A stretch of 64,000 nt of DNA from Bradyrhizobium guangxiense (GTDB lineage Bacteria; Pseudomonadota; Alphaproteobacteria; Rhizobiales; Xanthobacteraceae), in the NCBI RefSeq assembly GCF_004114915.1, contig NZ_CP022219.1:5610501-5674500 (forward strand), read 5' to 3'. Shown piece after piece: positions 56,705-64,000 of this stretch. Every line of letters starts with the position of its first letter. The stretch's first letter is position 1. Under the pieces are notes generated by a model, which was not told the DNA's origin, ran no database searches, and saw only the letters and a list, made by a program, of their open reading frames with translations. The translations under genes and the position numbers were made by a program.

Positions 56705-58384
56705 CTAACCCGCGGGGACGATCACCATGCTCTTGTCCTTCGGCCAGCGGATGCGCCAGGCGAAGTTGATGTCTTTCACCTCGCCGGGCTTGGCATCGAA
56801 CGACCATTCCAGCACGCCGCGCTTGTCGCGGATGTTGCTCGCGGTCGGCTGGGTGCTGGAGGGCAGCATCTCGACCACGATGTCCTCGCTCTCGCTGACC
56901 GGCAGCTGATCCTCGATCGCGACCTTGATCGGGAAATCATGCCCGTTGCGGATCGTGGTCTTGAACGACCGCTCGTCGGTCTTGGACGTCGTGACCAGCA
57001 GGCCTGCCGAGCCTTCGTTACGCTTGAGCACCGCGCGCTCGATCCTGACCTTGTCGTCGGCGCCGAAGCCGAGCCGCACGATGTCGTCCTTGGCCGACGC
57101 CGAAATCTTGCCGCGGCCGACAAAGACACCGTCGCGGTAGATCGCGACCTTGCCCGGCAGCAACGTCGTGTCGTCGGTCTGCTTGAAGCTGGCTTCGAGG
57201 AAAGCGGTCGGGTCCAGCACCGGCGCCGCGCGCACCGCGAGTTCGGCGGGCACGGTCATCGCCGCGATGCGCATGCTCTTGGCGCCCTCCTGTGCGCCGA
57301 GGCTGACGCGGCCGGGAATCTTGAACGTGGCCTGGAAATCGCCGATCTCGGCGACGGCCTGCTGCTCGTCGGCGCGCTCGCGCACCTCGGCCGCTTCGGC
57401 GGCCTTGGACACGGGCTCGTACGAGCGCTGGCGAACAGTTGGCGCGGGACGCGCCAAATCGGAGGCTGTGCCGAGCGCCATTGGCTTCGGCACCTGCGGA
57501 TATTGCGCGACCAGCGAACCCAGCTCCGGCGCACTGCCGCCGCGGCTGATGCGGACCGTGGAGACGCCCAGTGTCACGTTCGACCAGTCCTCGCCGGTCG
57601 ATTGCGTGATCTCAGCGCGACGGACCAACTCGAGCTGCGGCTTGCGGTCCTTGGCGCCGGTGTCGAGCCGGGCATCATAGAGCGGGACCCAGCGCGCGTT
57701 GCGCACCGCATAGGTCACGCGCAATGTCGCTTTGGTCGCGGCGGCCGAGGCGACGTCGATCCGCACTTCCAGCTTGCTCGACGGCTTGGCAGAGCGTTCG
57801 GCTTCGAGCTGTGCGATCTGGCGGTCGATCTCGCGCTGCTTTCGCGTGGCGTCGCGGATCGCCGTGTCGGCGGTTGCGATCTCTTCGGCCACCGCGGCAA
57901 AGGCCGCGCGCCATTCGGTGATCGGCCTCGCCTCGCCCTTGTCGCCGAGGCCGGCCGGCGAGGCTTCGGCGAAGTGCTGCGCGAATTTGCGCCGGGCGTT
58001 GGCCGCATCGACCATGCCTTGCAGGTCGGCCCGCTGATCTCTCAGCGCTTCGATGCGCTTGTCCAGCTCGGGCAGGTTGACGGGCGGCGCGATCCGCGGC
58101 GGCCGGGCGTCGATCGTGCCGATGGTGAGCTTGGCGCCAGCCTCACCCTCGACGCGAAGCGAGGACGGATCGAGCGAAAGCGGAAAATCCTTGGCGACCA
58201 GCGTTGAGTCGCCGGCAGCGAGGTCCAGCGCGATGATGCGGGTGACGGTGGCACCATCCGGATAAACGGTGATGGTGTCGATGGTCGACGTCGCGTCGAC
58301 GTCGGCGGCCCATGACGGCAGCGGGAAGGCCGTGGTCACCAGGACCAGGGTCGTCGTTGCCAAACATTTTGCGGTGATGCGCAT
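56705..58384 (-). CDS. MuiA/DUF4139 family exported protein
   Basis: 559 residues. A signal peptide ends at PSWA. The N-terminal part (ITVYPDGATVTRIIALDL, then a coiled coil about 100-200) and the C-terminal DUF4139 domain (VRNARWVPLYDARLDTG, STGEDWSNVTLGVST, LEWSFDAKPGEVKDINFAWRIRWP) match the mucoidy-inhibitor MuiA family. The ATG at 58384 has a GGAGGG site. The role is unknown. Confidence 0.88.
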   Translation of the reverse strand: MRITAKCLATTTLVLVTTAFPLPSWAADVDATSTIDTITVYPDGATVTRIIALDLAAGDSTLVAKDFPLSLDPSSLRVEGEAGAKLTIGTIDARPPRIAPPVNLPELDKRIEALRDQRADLQGMVDAANARRKFAQHFAEASPAGLGDKGEARPITEWRAAFAAVAEEIATADTAIRDATRKQREIDRQIAQLEAERSAKPSSKLEVRIDVASAAATKATLRVTYAVRNARWVPLYDARLDTGAKDRKPQLELVRRAEITQSTGEDWSNVTLGVSTVRISRGGSAPELGSLVAQYPQVPKPMALGTASDLARPAPTVRQRSYEPVSKAAEAAEVRERADEQQAVAEIGDFQATFKIPGRVSLGAQEGAKSMRIAAMTVPAELAVRAAPVLDPTAFLEASFKQTDDTTLLPGKVAIYRDGVFVGRGKISASAKDDIVRLGFGADDKVRIERAVLKRNEGSAGLLVTTSKTDERSFKTTIRNGHDFPIKVAIEDQLPVSESEDIVVEMLPSSTQPTASNIRDKRGVLEWSFDAKPGEVKDINFAWRIRWPKDKSMVIVPAG

Positions 58385-58540
58385 CAAAGTCCCTCCTGCC
58401 GGTATCGACGCGCCGCCAGCCGGACGCGCGAAAGATGCCTCGCCAACGTGGTTGGACGCGGCAGCGAAGGAACTGGTTCGATTGGGGTTTCGGTGGGGCG
58501 CCGCTGCGGCAGCACCGAGGCCGCTGAACGCCCGGAGTCC

Positions 58541-59161
58541 TCAGACCCGGGTCGGGGCGCCCTGGCCGAAGATGCGCCGGAGCAAATCGGTCACGTTCTT
58601 GGCACCCGCCTTCTTCAGGATGCTGGCACGGTAACCTTCGACCGTCCGTGCGCTCAGATGCATTCGCCGGGCGATCTCCTTGTTGGTCAGGCCGGCGGCC
58701 AGGTGCTCGAGCACGTCGACTTCGCGCGCTGTCAGCGGCTCGCAGCCGGGCAGCCAGCCCTGTCGGCTCGTGCCGGGCTGCGCGAATTCATCGATGGCGG
58801 CATCGATCCGGCCGACGACGTCGTGGGTACGGAACGGCTTTTCGATGAAGTCGGCCGCGCCGCTCTTGATGGCGTCGACCGCCAAGGCAATGCTGCCATT
58901 CGCCGAGGTCACCAGCACCGGCGCCATGCAGTTTTCCTCGCGCAGCCGCTTGAGCACGTCGAGACCGGAGCGATCGGACGGCAGCTCCAGCAGCACGCAG
59001 GCCGGCATCCGCGCCTTTGCCTCGGACAAGAGAGACGCACCATCAGCGAAGCAGATCACGTCATAGGCACGCTGTTGGAGCGCGGTCGAAAGTTGTTCGC
59101 GGGAGGCCGCGTCGGTGTCGATGACGAATACCTCACCCTTGGAAAGCGTGTTCCCCGGCAT
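58541..59161 (-). CDS. LuxR-family regulator with degenerate receiver domain
   Basis: 206 residues, FixJ-like layout. The receiver lacks the phospho-acceptor aspartate: where FixJ has a T-D-L-R-M-P-D type block this protein has LLELPSDRSG with Glu59 and one residue fewer, and the second N-terminal acidic residue is Thr16. The lysine in FIEKPF remains. The C-terminal helix-turn-helix (about 140-205: LTAREVDVLEHLAAGLTNKEIARRMHL, ARTVEGYRASILKKAG) looks functional. It probably works without phosphorylation, which is inference. Confidence 0.85.
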   Translation of the reverse strand: MPGNTLSKGEVFVIDTDAASREQLSTALQQRAYDVICFADGASLLSEAKARMPACVLLELPSDRSGLDVLKRLREENCMAPVLVTSANGSIALAVDAIKSGAADFIEKPFRTHDVVGRIDAAIDEFAQPGTSRQGWLPGCEPLTAREVDVLEHLAAGLTNKEIARRMHLSARTVEGYRASILKKAGAKNVTDLLRRIFGQGAPTRV

Positions 59162-59365
59162 AATCTCGATCCAGCAATGTCTTGGTCAAATGGCCCGAGA
59201 CGGAAGCAGGCCTCATCGCCTCGCCGCGCCGTCATGAGCACGGCATTCACGCCGGTGCTTCGGTTTCCCCTATGTATGTTCCAGCCGGTTCCTGGATTTG
59301 ACGGATCGAGACAGAAACTTTACATTTCGGGACATCTGCGGGAATGGCTCGCAGGAACGGTTCGC

Positions 59366-60397
59366 ATGACCGACCTCGTTCGCAGCGCAGGCTTGAGCTA
59401 TTACCCGGAAATCGCCCGGTCGGTCGGACTCGATCCAAAACAGATGATGCGCAAGGCCAGGCTGCCGCTGGCCTGTCTCGACAAGCCCGACACTCCCATT
59501 GCGGTCGCTGGCCTGCGTCGCCTGCTCGAATTGTCGGCAGAAGCGTCCGGCGCCGAAGATTTCGGCTTGCGCCTCGCCGAGCGCGGCGGTCTGACCAATT
59601 TCGGCGCGGTCGGCCTGATCGTACGCGAACAGGCGACCGTCGGCGAGGCGATCGAGGCGTTCTCGCGTTTCATCCATACCCATCATGACGGCATGCGGTT
59701 GGACGTGACGCGCGGCAGGCAGACCGTCACGGTCACGCTGCATCTGCGCGGTCGGCCGATCGCACCGCGCCAGTCGATCGACATGGCGCTCGGCAGCATC
59801 CACCGCATCATCCAGTCGCTGTACGGCCATGATTGGCGGCCGCTGGAGGTGCATCTGCATTATCCGCCGCCGCACGATCGCAAGCGCTATCGCGACTTCT
59901 TCGGCTGCCGCGTGACCTTCAATGCCGAGGATGATGCGATCGTGCTGTCGGCGCACGACATGGACCGCCGGATCCCGAGCGCGCATCCCCTGATCGCGAA
60001 CTACCTGCGCAAGCGGATCGAGGCGATCGAGACCCGGCCGGCAAATTGGGAAGGGAAAGTCGACGAGGTCGTGCGGACCCTGCTCGCCAGCGGCGACTGC
60101 ACCGTCGAGCGCGTGGCTGAGCATCTTGCTTGCACCCGTCGCACCATCCACCGCCGCCTTGCCGCCTCTGGCACCAGCTTCTCGACCATTCTGGATGCGC
60201 GACGCGCCGATCTCGTGACTCAGTTGATCGACGACCCCGGCCGGCCGCTGGCTGACATCGCGGTGCAGCTTGGCTTTTCCGCGCAGAGCGCCATGGCACG
60301 CTGGTTCCGCGGCCGGTTCGGCTGCAGCATCACCGATTGGCGCAAGGGCGTGCGGCCCCAGGTACCGCCCCATGGGCCCTCGGCGACCGCAGCTTGA
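59366..60397 (+). CDS. AraC-family regulator with arabinose-binding-like N-terminal domain
   Basis: 343 residues. N-terminal sensor (about 5-220: FGLRLAERGGLTNFGAVGLIVREQ) of the type found in OruR/ArgR-like regulators; C-terminal double helix-turn-helix (VERVAEHLACTRRTIHRRL; PLADIAVQLGFSAQSAMARWFRGRFG). The ATG at 59366 with an AGGAA site gives the usual family length. The inducer is unknown. The 59162-59365 gap shows no box. Confidence 0.87.
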   Translation: MTDLVRSAGLSYYPEIARSVGLDPKQMMRKARLPLACLDKPDTPIAVAGLRRLLELSAEASGAEDFGLRLAERGGLTNFGAVGLIVREQATVGEAIEAFSRFIHTHHDGMRLDVTRGRQTVTVTLHLRGRPIAPRQSIDMALGSIHRIIQSLYGHDWRPLEVHLHYPPPHDRKRYRDFFGCRVTFNAEDDAIVLSAHDMDRRIPSAHPLIANYLRKRIEAIETRPANWEGKVDEVVRTLLASGDCTVERVAEHLACTRRTIHRRLAASGTSFSTILDARRADLVTQLIDDPGRPLADIAVQLGFSAQSAMARWFRGRFGCSITDWRKGVRPQVPPHGPSATAA

Positions 60398-60399
60398 GT

Positions 60400-61611
60400 T
60401 CAGCGCGCCGGAACAGGCACGCCCATTGTGGCGAGGGCACGCCGGCGGCTGCCGGCAAGCAGCGGACCGAACGCGACGGCAAATCCGAGGAACGCGACGA
60501 TCCAGCCACAGGCGGCGATGTGCAGCAACAGATCGCCATGCGCTGGTAACGCCACAGCGGCGACCCGAGCCAGAGCTGCAATGATGACCGCGGCATAGAT
60601 TCCCTGGATCGCTGGCGAAGCCGTCAACGCCTGTCCGGTATGGCCAAGACTCGCGCGGGTCATCACCGCGAGCGTCATGGTTCCCGCCGCTCCTGTCATC
60701 CAGGCGTGGATGCCCGCGCTCGGCGGCAGCGCTCCGAGGACCGCCAGGGCGTGCAGGATGAAGCCGATCGGCACGAAGACGTAACCGACATGCAGGATCA
60801 CCAGCAGCCGCTCGCGAAAAGTGCGATCGCCGGCCCAGCGCCCCAGCCGCACCAGATGCAGCCCGCCGACAAGCGCCATCAGGACACCGGTGACGGCATT
60901 CAGCGGCGCCACGACCCAGAAGATGAGCGCGAGCGCGCTGCATCCGATCACTGCACCGTCGAAGCGCCCGAACGGCACCGGCAGACGGCCGGGATTGAAC
61001 TTGCCCAGCCAGTTGCGGGTGAAGCTCGGAATGATGCGGCCGCCGATCAGCGCGATCAGCAGCACAACCACGCCGATGCCGACCCGAACGCTGACATCGG
61101 CCGCGCCGTGGTCATGCGCCTCGAGATGAAAAGCGACGTTGCCGGCGAGCAGAACGAACACCAGCCCCACCACAGGCAGGTTGCGCCAATTGCCGCCTGC
61201 GATGATCTCGCGCGCCGCGGCGGCGACGACCAGCGCCAGGAAGGCCGCATCGACGACTAGCGCAAACGCCCAGCCGGTATCGGCCGACAGCGTGACTGCG
61301 ACGCGCCCGGCCAGCCAGACCATCAGCAACGCCCCCAGCGAGGTGCCCTGGATCGGCAGCCGCCCGGTCCAGTTCGGAATGGCCGTGAACAGGAACCCGG
61401 TGATCACCGCCGGCAGGAAGCCATAAAGCATCTCGTGGACGTGCCAGTCGCGCGGCGCGAATGCGGAACTCACCGACAATTCGCCATAGAACATCGGCAG
61501 CCAGGCCAGGATCGACAACCCCGCCTGGATCGCGGCGAGCAGGAAGAAGGGCCGAAAACTGTTCGCAAATAGCGGCCACCCCGCATAGTTCCGGGATCGA
61601 GCGCCAGCCAT
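60400..61611 (-). CDS. nnrS: NnrS-type haem-copper membrane protein
   Basis: 403 residues with about twelve helices. RPFFLLAAIQAGLSILAWL, WHVHEMLYGFLPAVITGFLFTAIPNWTGR and GRIIPSFTRNWL are typical NnrS blocks, with conserved histidines thought to bind haem and copper. NnrS helps cells withstand nitric oxide during denitrification. It is divergent from nnrR with a shared box between. Confidence 0.92.
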   Translation of the reverse strand: MAGARSRNYAGWPLFANSFRPFFLLAAIQAGLSILAWLPMFYGELSVSSAFAPRDWHVHEMLYGFLPAVITGFLFTAIPNWTGRLPIQGTSLGALLMVWLAGRVAVTLSADTGWAFALVVDAAFLALVVAAAAREIIAGGNWRNLPVVGLVFVLLAGNVAFHLEAHDHGAADVSVRVGIGVVVLLIALIGGRIIPSFTRNWLGKFNPGRLPVPFGRFDGAVIGCSALALIFWVVAPLNAVTGVLMALVGGLHLVRLGRWAGDRTFRERLLVILHVGYVFVPIGFILHALAVLGALPPSAGIHAWMTGAAGTMTLAVMTRASLGHTGQALTASPAIQGIYAAVIIAALARVAAVALPAHGDLLLHIAACGWIVAFLGFAVAFGPLLAGSRRRALATMGVPVPAR

Positions 61612-61673
61612 GGGTCAACTCCAATGAATTCAGACCATTGTTTGGAAAAATACTGCCACCCGAGAGCCCCGTT

Positions 61674-61687
61674 TTGCGCTATCGCAA
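61674..61687. promoter_or_regulatory. NnrR/FixK-type box between nnrS and nnrR
   Basis: TTGCGCTATCGCAA, a perfect TTGCG-N4-CGCAA palindrome fitting TTG(A/C)-N6-(T/G)CAA. It is centred 69 bp from the nnrS ATG and 59 bp from the nnrR ATG, so it can serve both. Confidence 0.85.
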
Positions 61688-61739
61688 ACTATCTTGCGAT
61701 TGCAGGTGCCATCACACTCCCGAGCGCCAAGGAGGCAGA

Positions 61740-62447
61740 ATGGCCAAGGTCGACACATCGCTGGTTGCGCATTTGCCGCTGTTTGCGGGCGTCAGCCCGG
61801 AAGCTCTGGACGAGATCCTGCGCGAGGCCCGTTCGGCGCGTTATCCGAAGAACAGTGCCATCTTCGAGCAGGGCGCGGACGCCCAGTCCTTTTTCCTGCT
61901 GCTGCATGGCCATGTCCGTGCGGCCAAGACCACGCCGACCGGCGAACAGATCGTGGTGCGCTACGTCGCGCCCGGCGAAACGTTCGGGCTCGCCATGGCG
62001 ATCGGCGCCGCGCGGTACCCGGCGACCGCGATCGCGGTCGATGACAGCGTGGTGCTGATCTGGCCGACCTCAGCCTGGCCGCGGCTGGTCGAGCGATTTC
62101 CCTCGCTGGCCGCCAACACGCTCCAGACGGTCGGCACGCGCCTGCAGGAGAGCCACACCCGCATTCTGGAAATGTCGACCCAGCAAGTCGAGCAGCGCGT
62201 TGCGCATGCGTTGCTGCGCCTCGCCAAACAGTCCGGCAAGAAGCTCGACCACGGCATCGAGATCGACTTCCCGATCAGCCGCCAGGACATCGCGCAGATG
62301 ACCGGCACCACGCTGCACACCGTCAGCCGCATCCTGAGCGGTTGGGAAAGCCAAGGCCTCGTCGAGAGCGGCCGCCAGCGCATCATCCTGCGCGATCCGC
62401 ACGGGATCGTCGTCTTGGCGGAGCGGAGCGCCGACGGAGCGGCGTGA
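61740..62447 (+). CDS. nnrR: NnrR-type CRP/FNR regulator of denitrification
   Basis: 235 residues. Beta-roll domain (HLPLFAGVSPEALDEILREA, YVAPGETFGLAMAIG), dimer helix, and winged helix with TTLHTVSRILSGWESQG. The recognition helix has His where FNR and the FixK-like protein have Glu, in line with a different half site (TTGCG). No Fe-S cysteine cluster is seen. NnrR responds to nitrogen oxides and controls nor and related genes. AAGGAGG site before the ATG; divergent from nnrS. Confidence 0.9.
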   Translation: MAKVDTSLVAHLPLFAGVSPEALDEILREARSARYPKNSAIFEQGADAQSFFLLLHGHVRAAKTTPTGEQIVVRYVAPGETFGLAMAIGAARYPATAIAVDDSVVLIWPTSAWPRLVERFPSLAANTLQTVGTRLQESHTRILEMSTQQVEQRVAHALLRLAKQSGKKLDHGIEIDFPISRQDIAQMTGTTLHTVSRILSGWESQGLVESGRQRIILRDPHGIVVLAERSADGAA

Positions 62448-62481
62448 CAGCCGCACCAGGACGTCTCGGCCCAAGATTAGG

Positions 62482-62523
62482 GGTGAGGAAGGCTTCCGCT
62501 TACGGCGAAAGCCGTCCCTCACC
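62482..62523. repeat. hairpin between nnrR and the DUF1858 gene
   Basis: GGTGAGG...CCTCACC ends with an inner GGCTTCCGC / GGCGAAAGCC pair form a long imperfect hairpin between convergent genes; there is no T run. It may be a repeat remnant or a processing/termination structure. Confidence 0.55.
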
Positions 62524-62559
62524 GGGGAATCCGCGCGCCCGCGCGAATTCCAGACCGCT

Positions 62560-62757
62560 TCACGCCGGCACGCAATCACACAGCGCTGCCAGGAATTTGG
62601 CGCGGTCGATGCCATGCTCGCGGCAGGCATCGTCCACCGTGTGGAAGGTTGCGATCGGGCAACCCACGCAAGCCATCCTGAAGGCCAGAAACACGCGGAT
62701 CGTGTGCGGCGCCGTGCGCATGATGTCGTCGACCAGATCGTCGGATCCAAAAGACAT
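62560..62757 (-). CDS. DUF1858 (ScdA-like) protein
   Basis: 65 residues, a lone DUF1858 domain (DDLVDDIMRTAPHTIRVFLAFRMACVGCPIATFHTVDDAC) with the CVGC cysteine pair near residue 30. Such small proteins occur next to nitric-oxide and haem genes and are linked to iron-sulfur repair or NO response. It runs in the same direction as hemN, 197 bases downstream. Confidence 0.88.
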   Translation of the reverse strand: MSFGSDDLVDDIMRTAPHTIRVFLAFRMACVGCPIATFHTVDDACREHGIDRAKFLAALCDCVPA

Positions 62758-62825
62758 GGATAACTCCGTTCCAATACGACGATAGCAGAACGGGCCGGGG
62801 CCTCCTTGTCGAAGCGCAAGCTGGC

Positions 62826-62940
62826 TTGTCAATCCGGGGCACGCGAAGCGCGAACTCTGATGCGCAATTACGCATCTGCGCAGCAGATGACGTGGAGGAA
62901 TGGACTCCAGGCTCGCGCCGCAGGGCGAGCTCCGGCATGA
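62826..62940. repeat. probable degenerate palindromic repeat
   Basis: CAATCCGGGGCACGCGAAGC and a later GAATGGACTCC ... CTCCGGCATGAAG resemble a decayed copy of the 37039 repeat class. No gene is seen between the hemN stop and the DUF1858 start. Confidence 0.45.
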
Positions 62941-62954
62941 AGGGAGGAGAGACC

Positions 62955-64000
62955 TTACACAGCGCGGCTGTGCAGCTGCTTTGCCGGATTCAGATGCGCG
63001 TCGAACGCTGCGGCGACGCTGCGGACCAGAAAACGCGAATCCTTTGCAACGGCGAGGCGGTTGCCCTCCAGTTTCACGACGCCGTCGGAGATGAGCGGTT
63101 TCAGGCGCGCCGCAGAGTTCAGCATCGCCCCGGCTTCTGCGCCATGGCGCGCGCAGATGTCGCCGAGATCCGCGCTGAACTCGCACATGATGCGCTCGAT
63201 GATATCGGCGCGCAGCCGGTCGTCGTCGGTGAGCCCATAGCCCCTCGCGGTGGCGAGGCGGCCCGCGGCGATGCTCTGCGCATAGGCGCCGATCTGCACC
63301 TCGTTCTGGACGTAGCCCTGCGGCAAATGCCCGATCGCGCTCGCACCGAAACCGAGCAAGATGTCACTCTTGTCGGTGGTGTAGCCCTGAAAATTGCGCC
63401 GCAGCGTGTGCTCCTCGAAGGCTACCGCCATGGAATCTTCTGGGCGCGCGAAATGATCGAGCCCGATCTGCACGTAACCGGCCTCCTTCAGCGCATTCGC
63501 GATCGCGCAGGCCTGGTCGTGGCGCGCAAGGCCGTCAGGCAGCACAGCCTCGTTGATCATGCGCTGATGCTTCTTAAACTCAGGCACGTGGGCGTAGCCG
63601 AACACGGAGAAGCGGTCAGGCGCGAGCGAGAGGCTGCGGCGAACGGTATCCAGGCACGATGCGACGGTCTGGTGCGGCAGCCCGTAGATCAGGTCGAAAT
63701 TGATTCCCGCGATGCCGGCGCGCCTGAGCATGTCGACCACGGAAGCGGTCTGCTCGAAGCTCTGCATGCGGTTGATCGCGCGCTGCACCACCGGATCGAA
63801 GCTCTGCACGCCAAGGCTCGCGCGGTTGACGCCGGAGAGCCGCATCGCCTCGACCATGTCGGCGGTCAATGTGCGGGGATCGATCTCGACCGCGATCTCG
63901 GCCGAGGGCAGCACGAAGAACTCATGGCGCATCGTCGCCATCAACTCGGCGAAAGCTTCCGGTGCCATGATCGTCGGCGTGCCGCCGCCGAAATGGATAT
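62955..64000 (-). CDS. hemN: oxygen-independent coproporphyrinogen III oxidase HemN, C-terminal part
   Basis: About 348 residues are visible; the N-terminus with the radical-SAM CxxxCxxC motif lies beyond the right edge. The frame opens with HFGGGTPT at the edge, then EIAVEIDPRTLTADMVEAM, RASLGVQSFDPVVQRAINR, GINFDLIYGLPHQTVA and FARPEDSMAVAFEEHTLRRNFQGYT, all HemN motifs. It makes protoporphyrinogen IX precursor without oxygen, needed for haem during anaerobic growth. Known Bradyrhizobium hemN copies are FixK2 or NnrR targets; the promoter is outside the window. Confidence 0.95.
   Translation of the reverse strand, partial: IHFGGGTPTIMAPEAFAELMATMRHEFFVLPSAEIAVEIDPRTLTADMVEAMRLSGVNRASLGVQSFDPVVQRAINRMQSFEQTASVVDMLRRAGIAGINFDLIYGLPHQTVASCLDTVRRSLSLAPDRFSVFGYAHVPEFKKHQRMINEAVLPDGLARHDQACAIANALKEAGYVQIGLDHFARPEDSMAVAFEEHTLRRNFQGYTTDKSDILLGFGASAIGHLPQGYVQNEVQIGAYAQSIAAGRLATARGYGLTDDDRLRADIIERIMCEFSADLGDICARHGAEAGAMLNSAARLKPLISDGVVKLEGNRLAVAKDSRFLVRSVAAAFDAHLNPAKQLHSRAV

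Noticed and set aside
1..64000. Possible mobile elements, CRISPR arrays, tRNA or rRNA genes
   Set aside because: No transposase, integrase, regularly spaced repeat array or tRNA-like cloverleaf was noticed; the repeats present are single palindromic intergenic elements.

Overview
The window looks like a chromosomal segment of a Bradyrhizobium-type alphaproteobacterium. The evidence is high GC, a napEDABC operon, a divergent nnrS/nnrR pair next to hemN, FixJ-like and FixK-like regulators, and Rhizobiales-style palindromic intergenic repeats. The species is inferred from gene content and order and was not searched.

Left part (1-29.8 kb): an oxygen-limitation island. Nine 14-bp palindromes of the form TTGA(T/C)-N4-(A/G/C)TCAA, the FixK/FNR box, lie mostly 60-75 bp (centre to start codon) upstream of transcription units; napE is 95 bp away. 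The units they head are: a DUF3141 gene cut by the left edge; a DUF3300/Peptidase S74 fusion with DUF2950 and a small secreted protein; DUF2092 with a small protein and possibly a sensor kinase; a small membrane protein with an HlyD-type protein, divergent from a conserved protein and polyphosphate kinase 2; a large Orn/Lys/Arg-type decarboxylase with an AspT-type exchanger and a second small secreted protein; a DUF1275 membrane protein divergent from a second AspT-type exchanger, a secreted hydrolase and an IalB-like protein; a K+-channel-like protein; an AI-2E family protein; and napEDABC. Between them sit two FixJ-type receivers and a cysteine-free FixK-like regulator. The unit appears to combine nitrate respiration, phosphate/energy metabolism, amino-acid decarboxylation/exchange and envelope proteins.

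Middle part (29.9-59 kb): ordinary chromosome. It holds a RecD-like helicase, a Tat-exported hydrolase, msrA and msrB, small hypothetical and cysteine-rich secreted proteins, purA, a MacB-like efflux module, two EamA transporters, an orphan TctC-type binding protein, a chemoreceptor, a hydroxyacid dehydrogenase, a CUT1 sugar importer without its ATPase, a metallo-beta-lactamase fold enzyme, a phytase-like esterase and a MuiA/DUF4139 protein. Several intergenic palindromic repeats separate these genes.

Right part (58.5-64 kb): a regulator with a degenerate receiver domain, an AraC regulator, and a denitrification/haem cluster: nnrS and nnrR around a shared TTGCG-N4-CGCAA box, a DUF1858 gene and hemN cut by the right edge. 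No tRNA, rRNA, CRISPR array or insertion sequence was seen.
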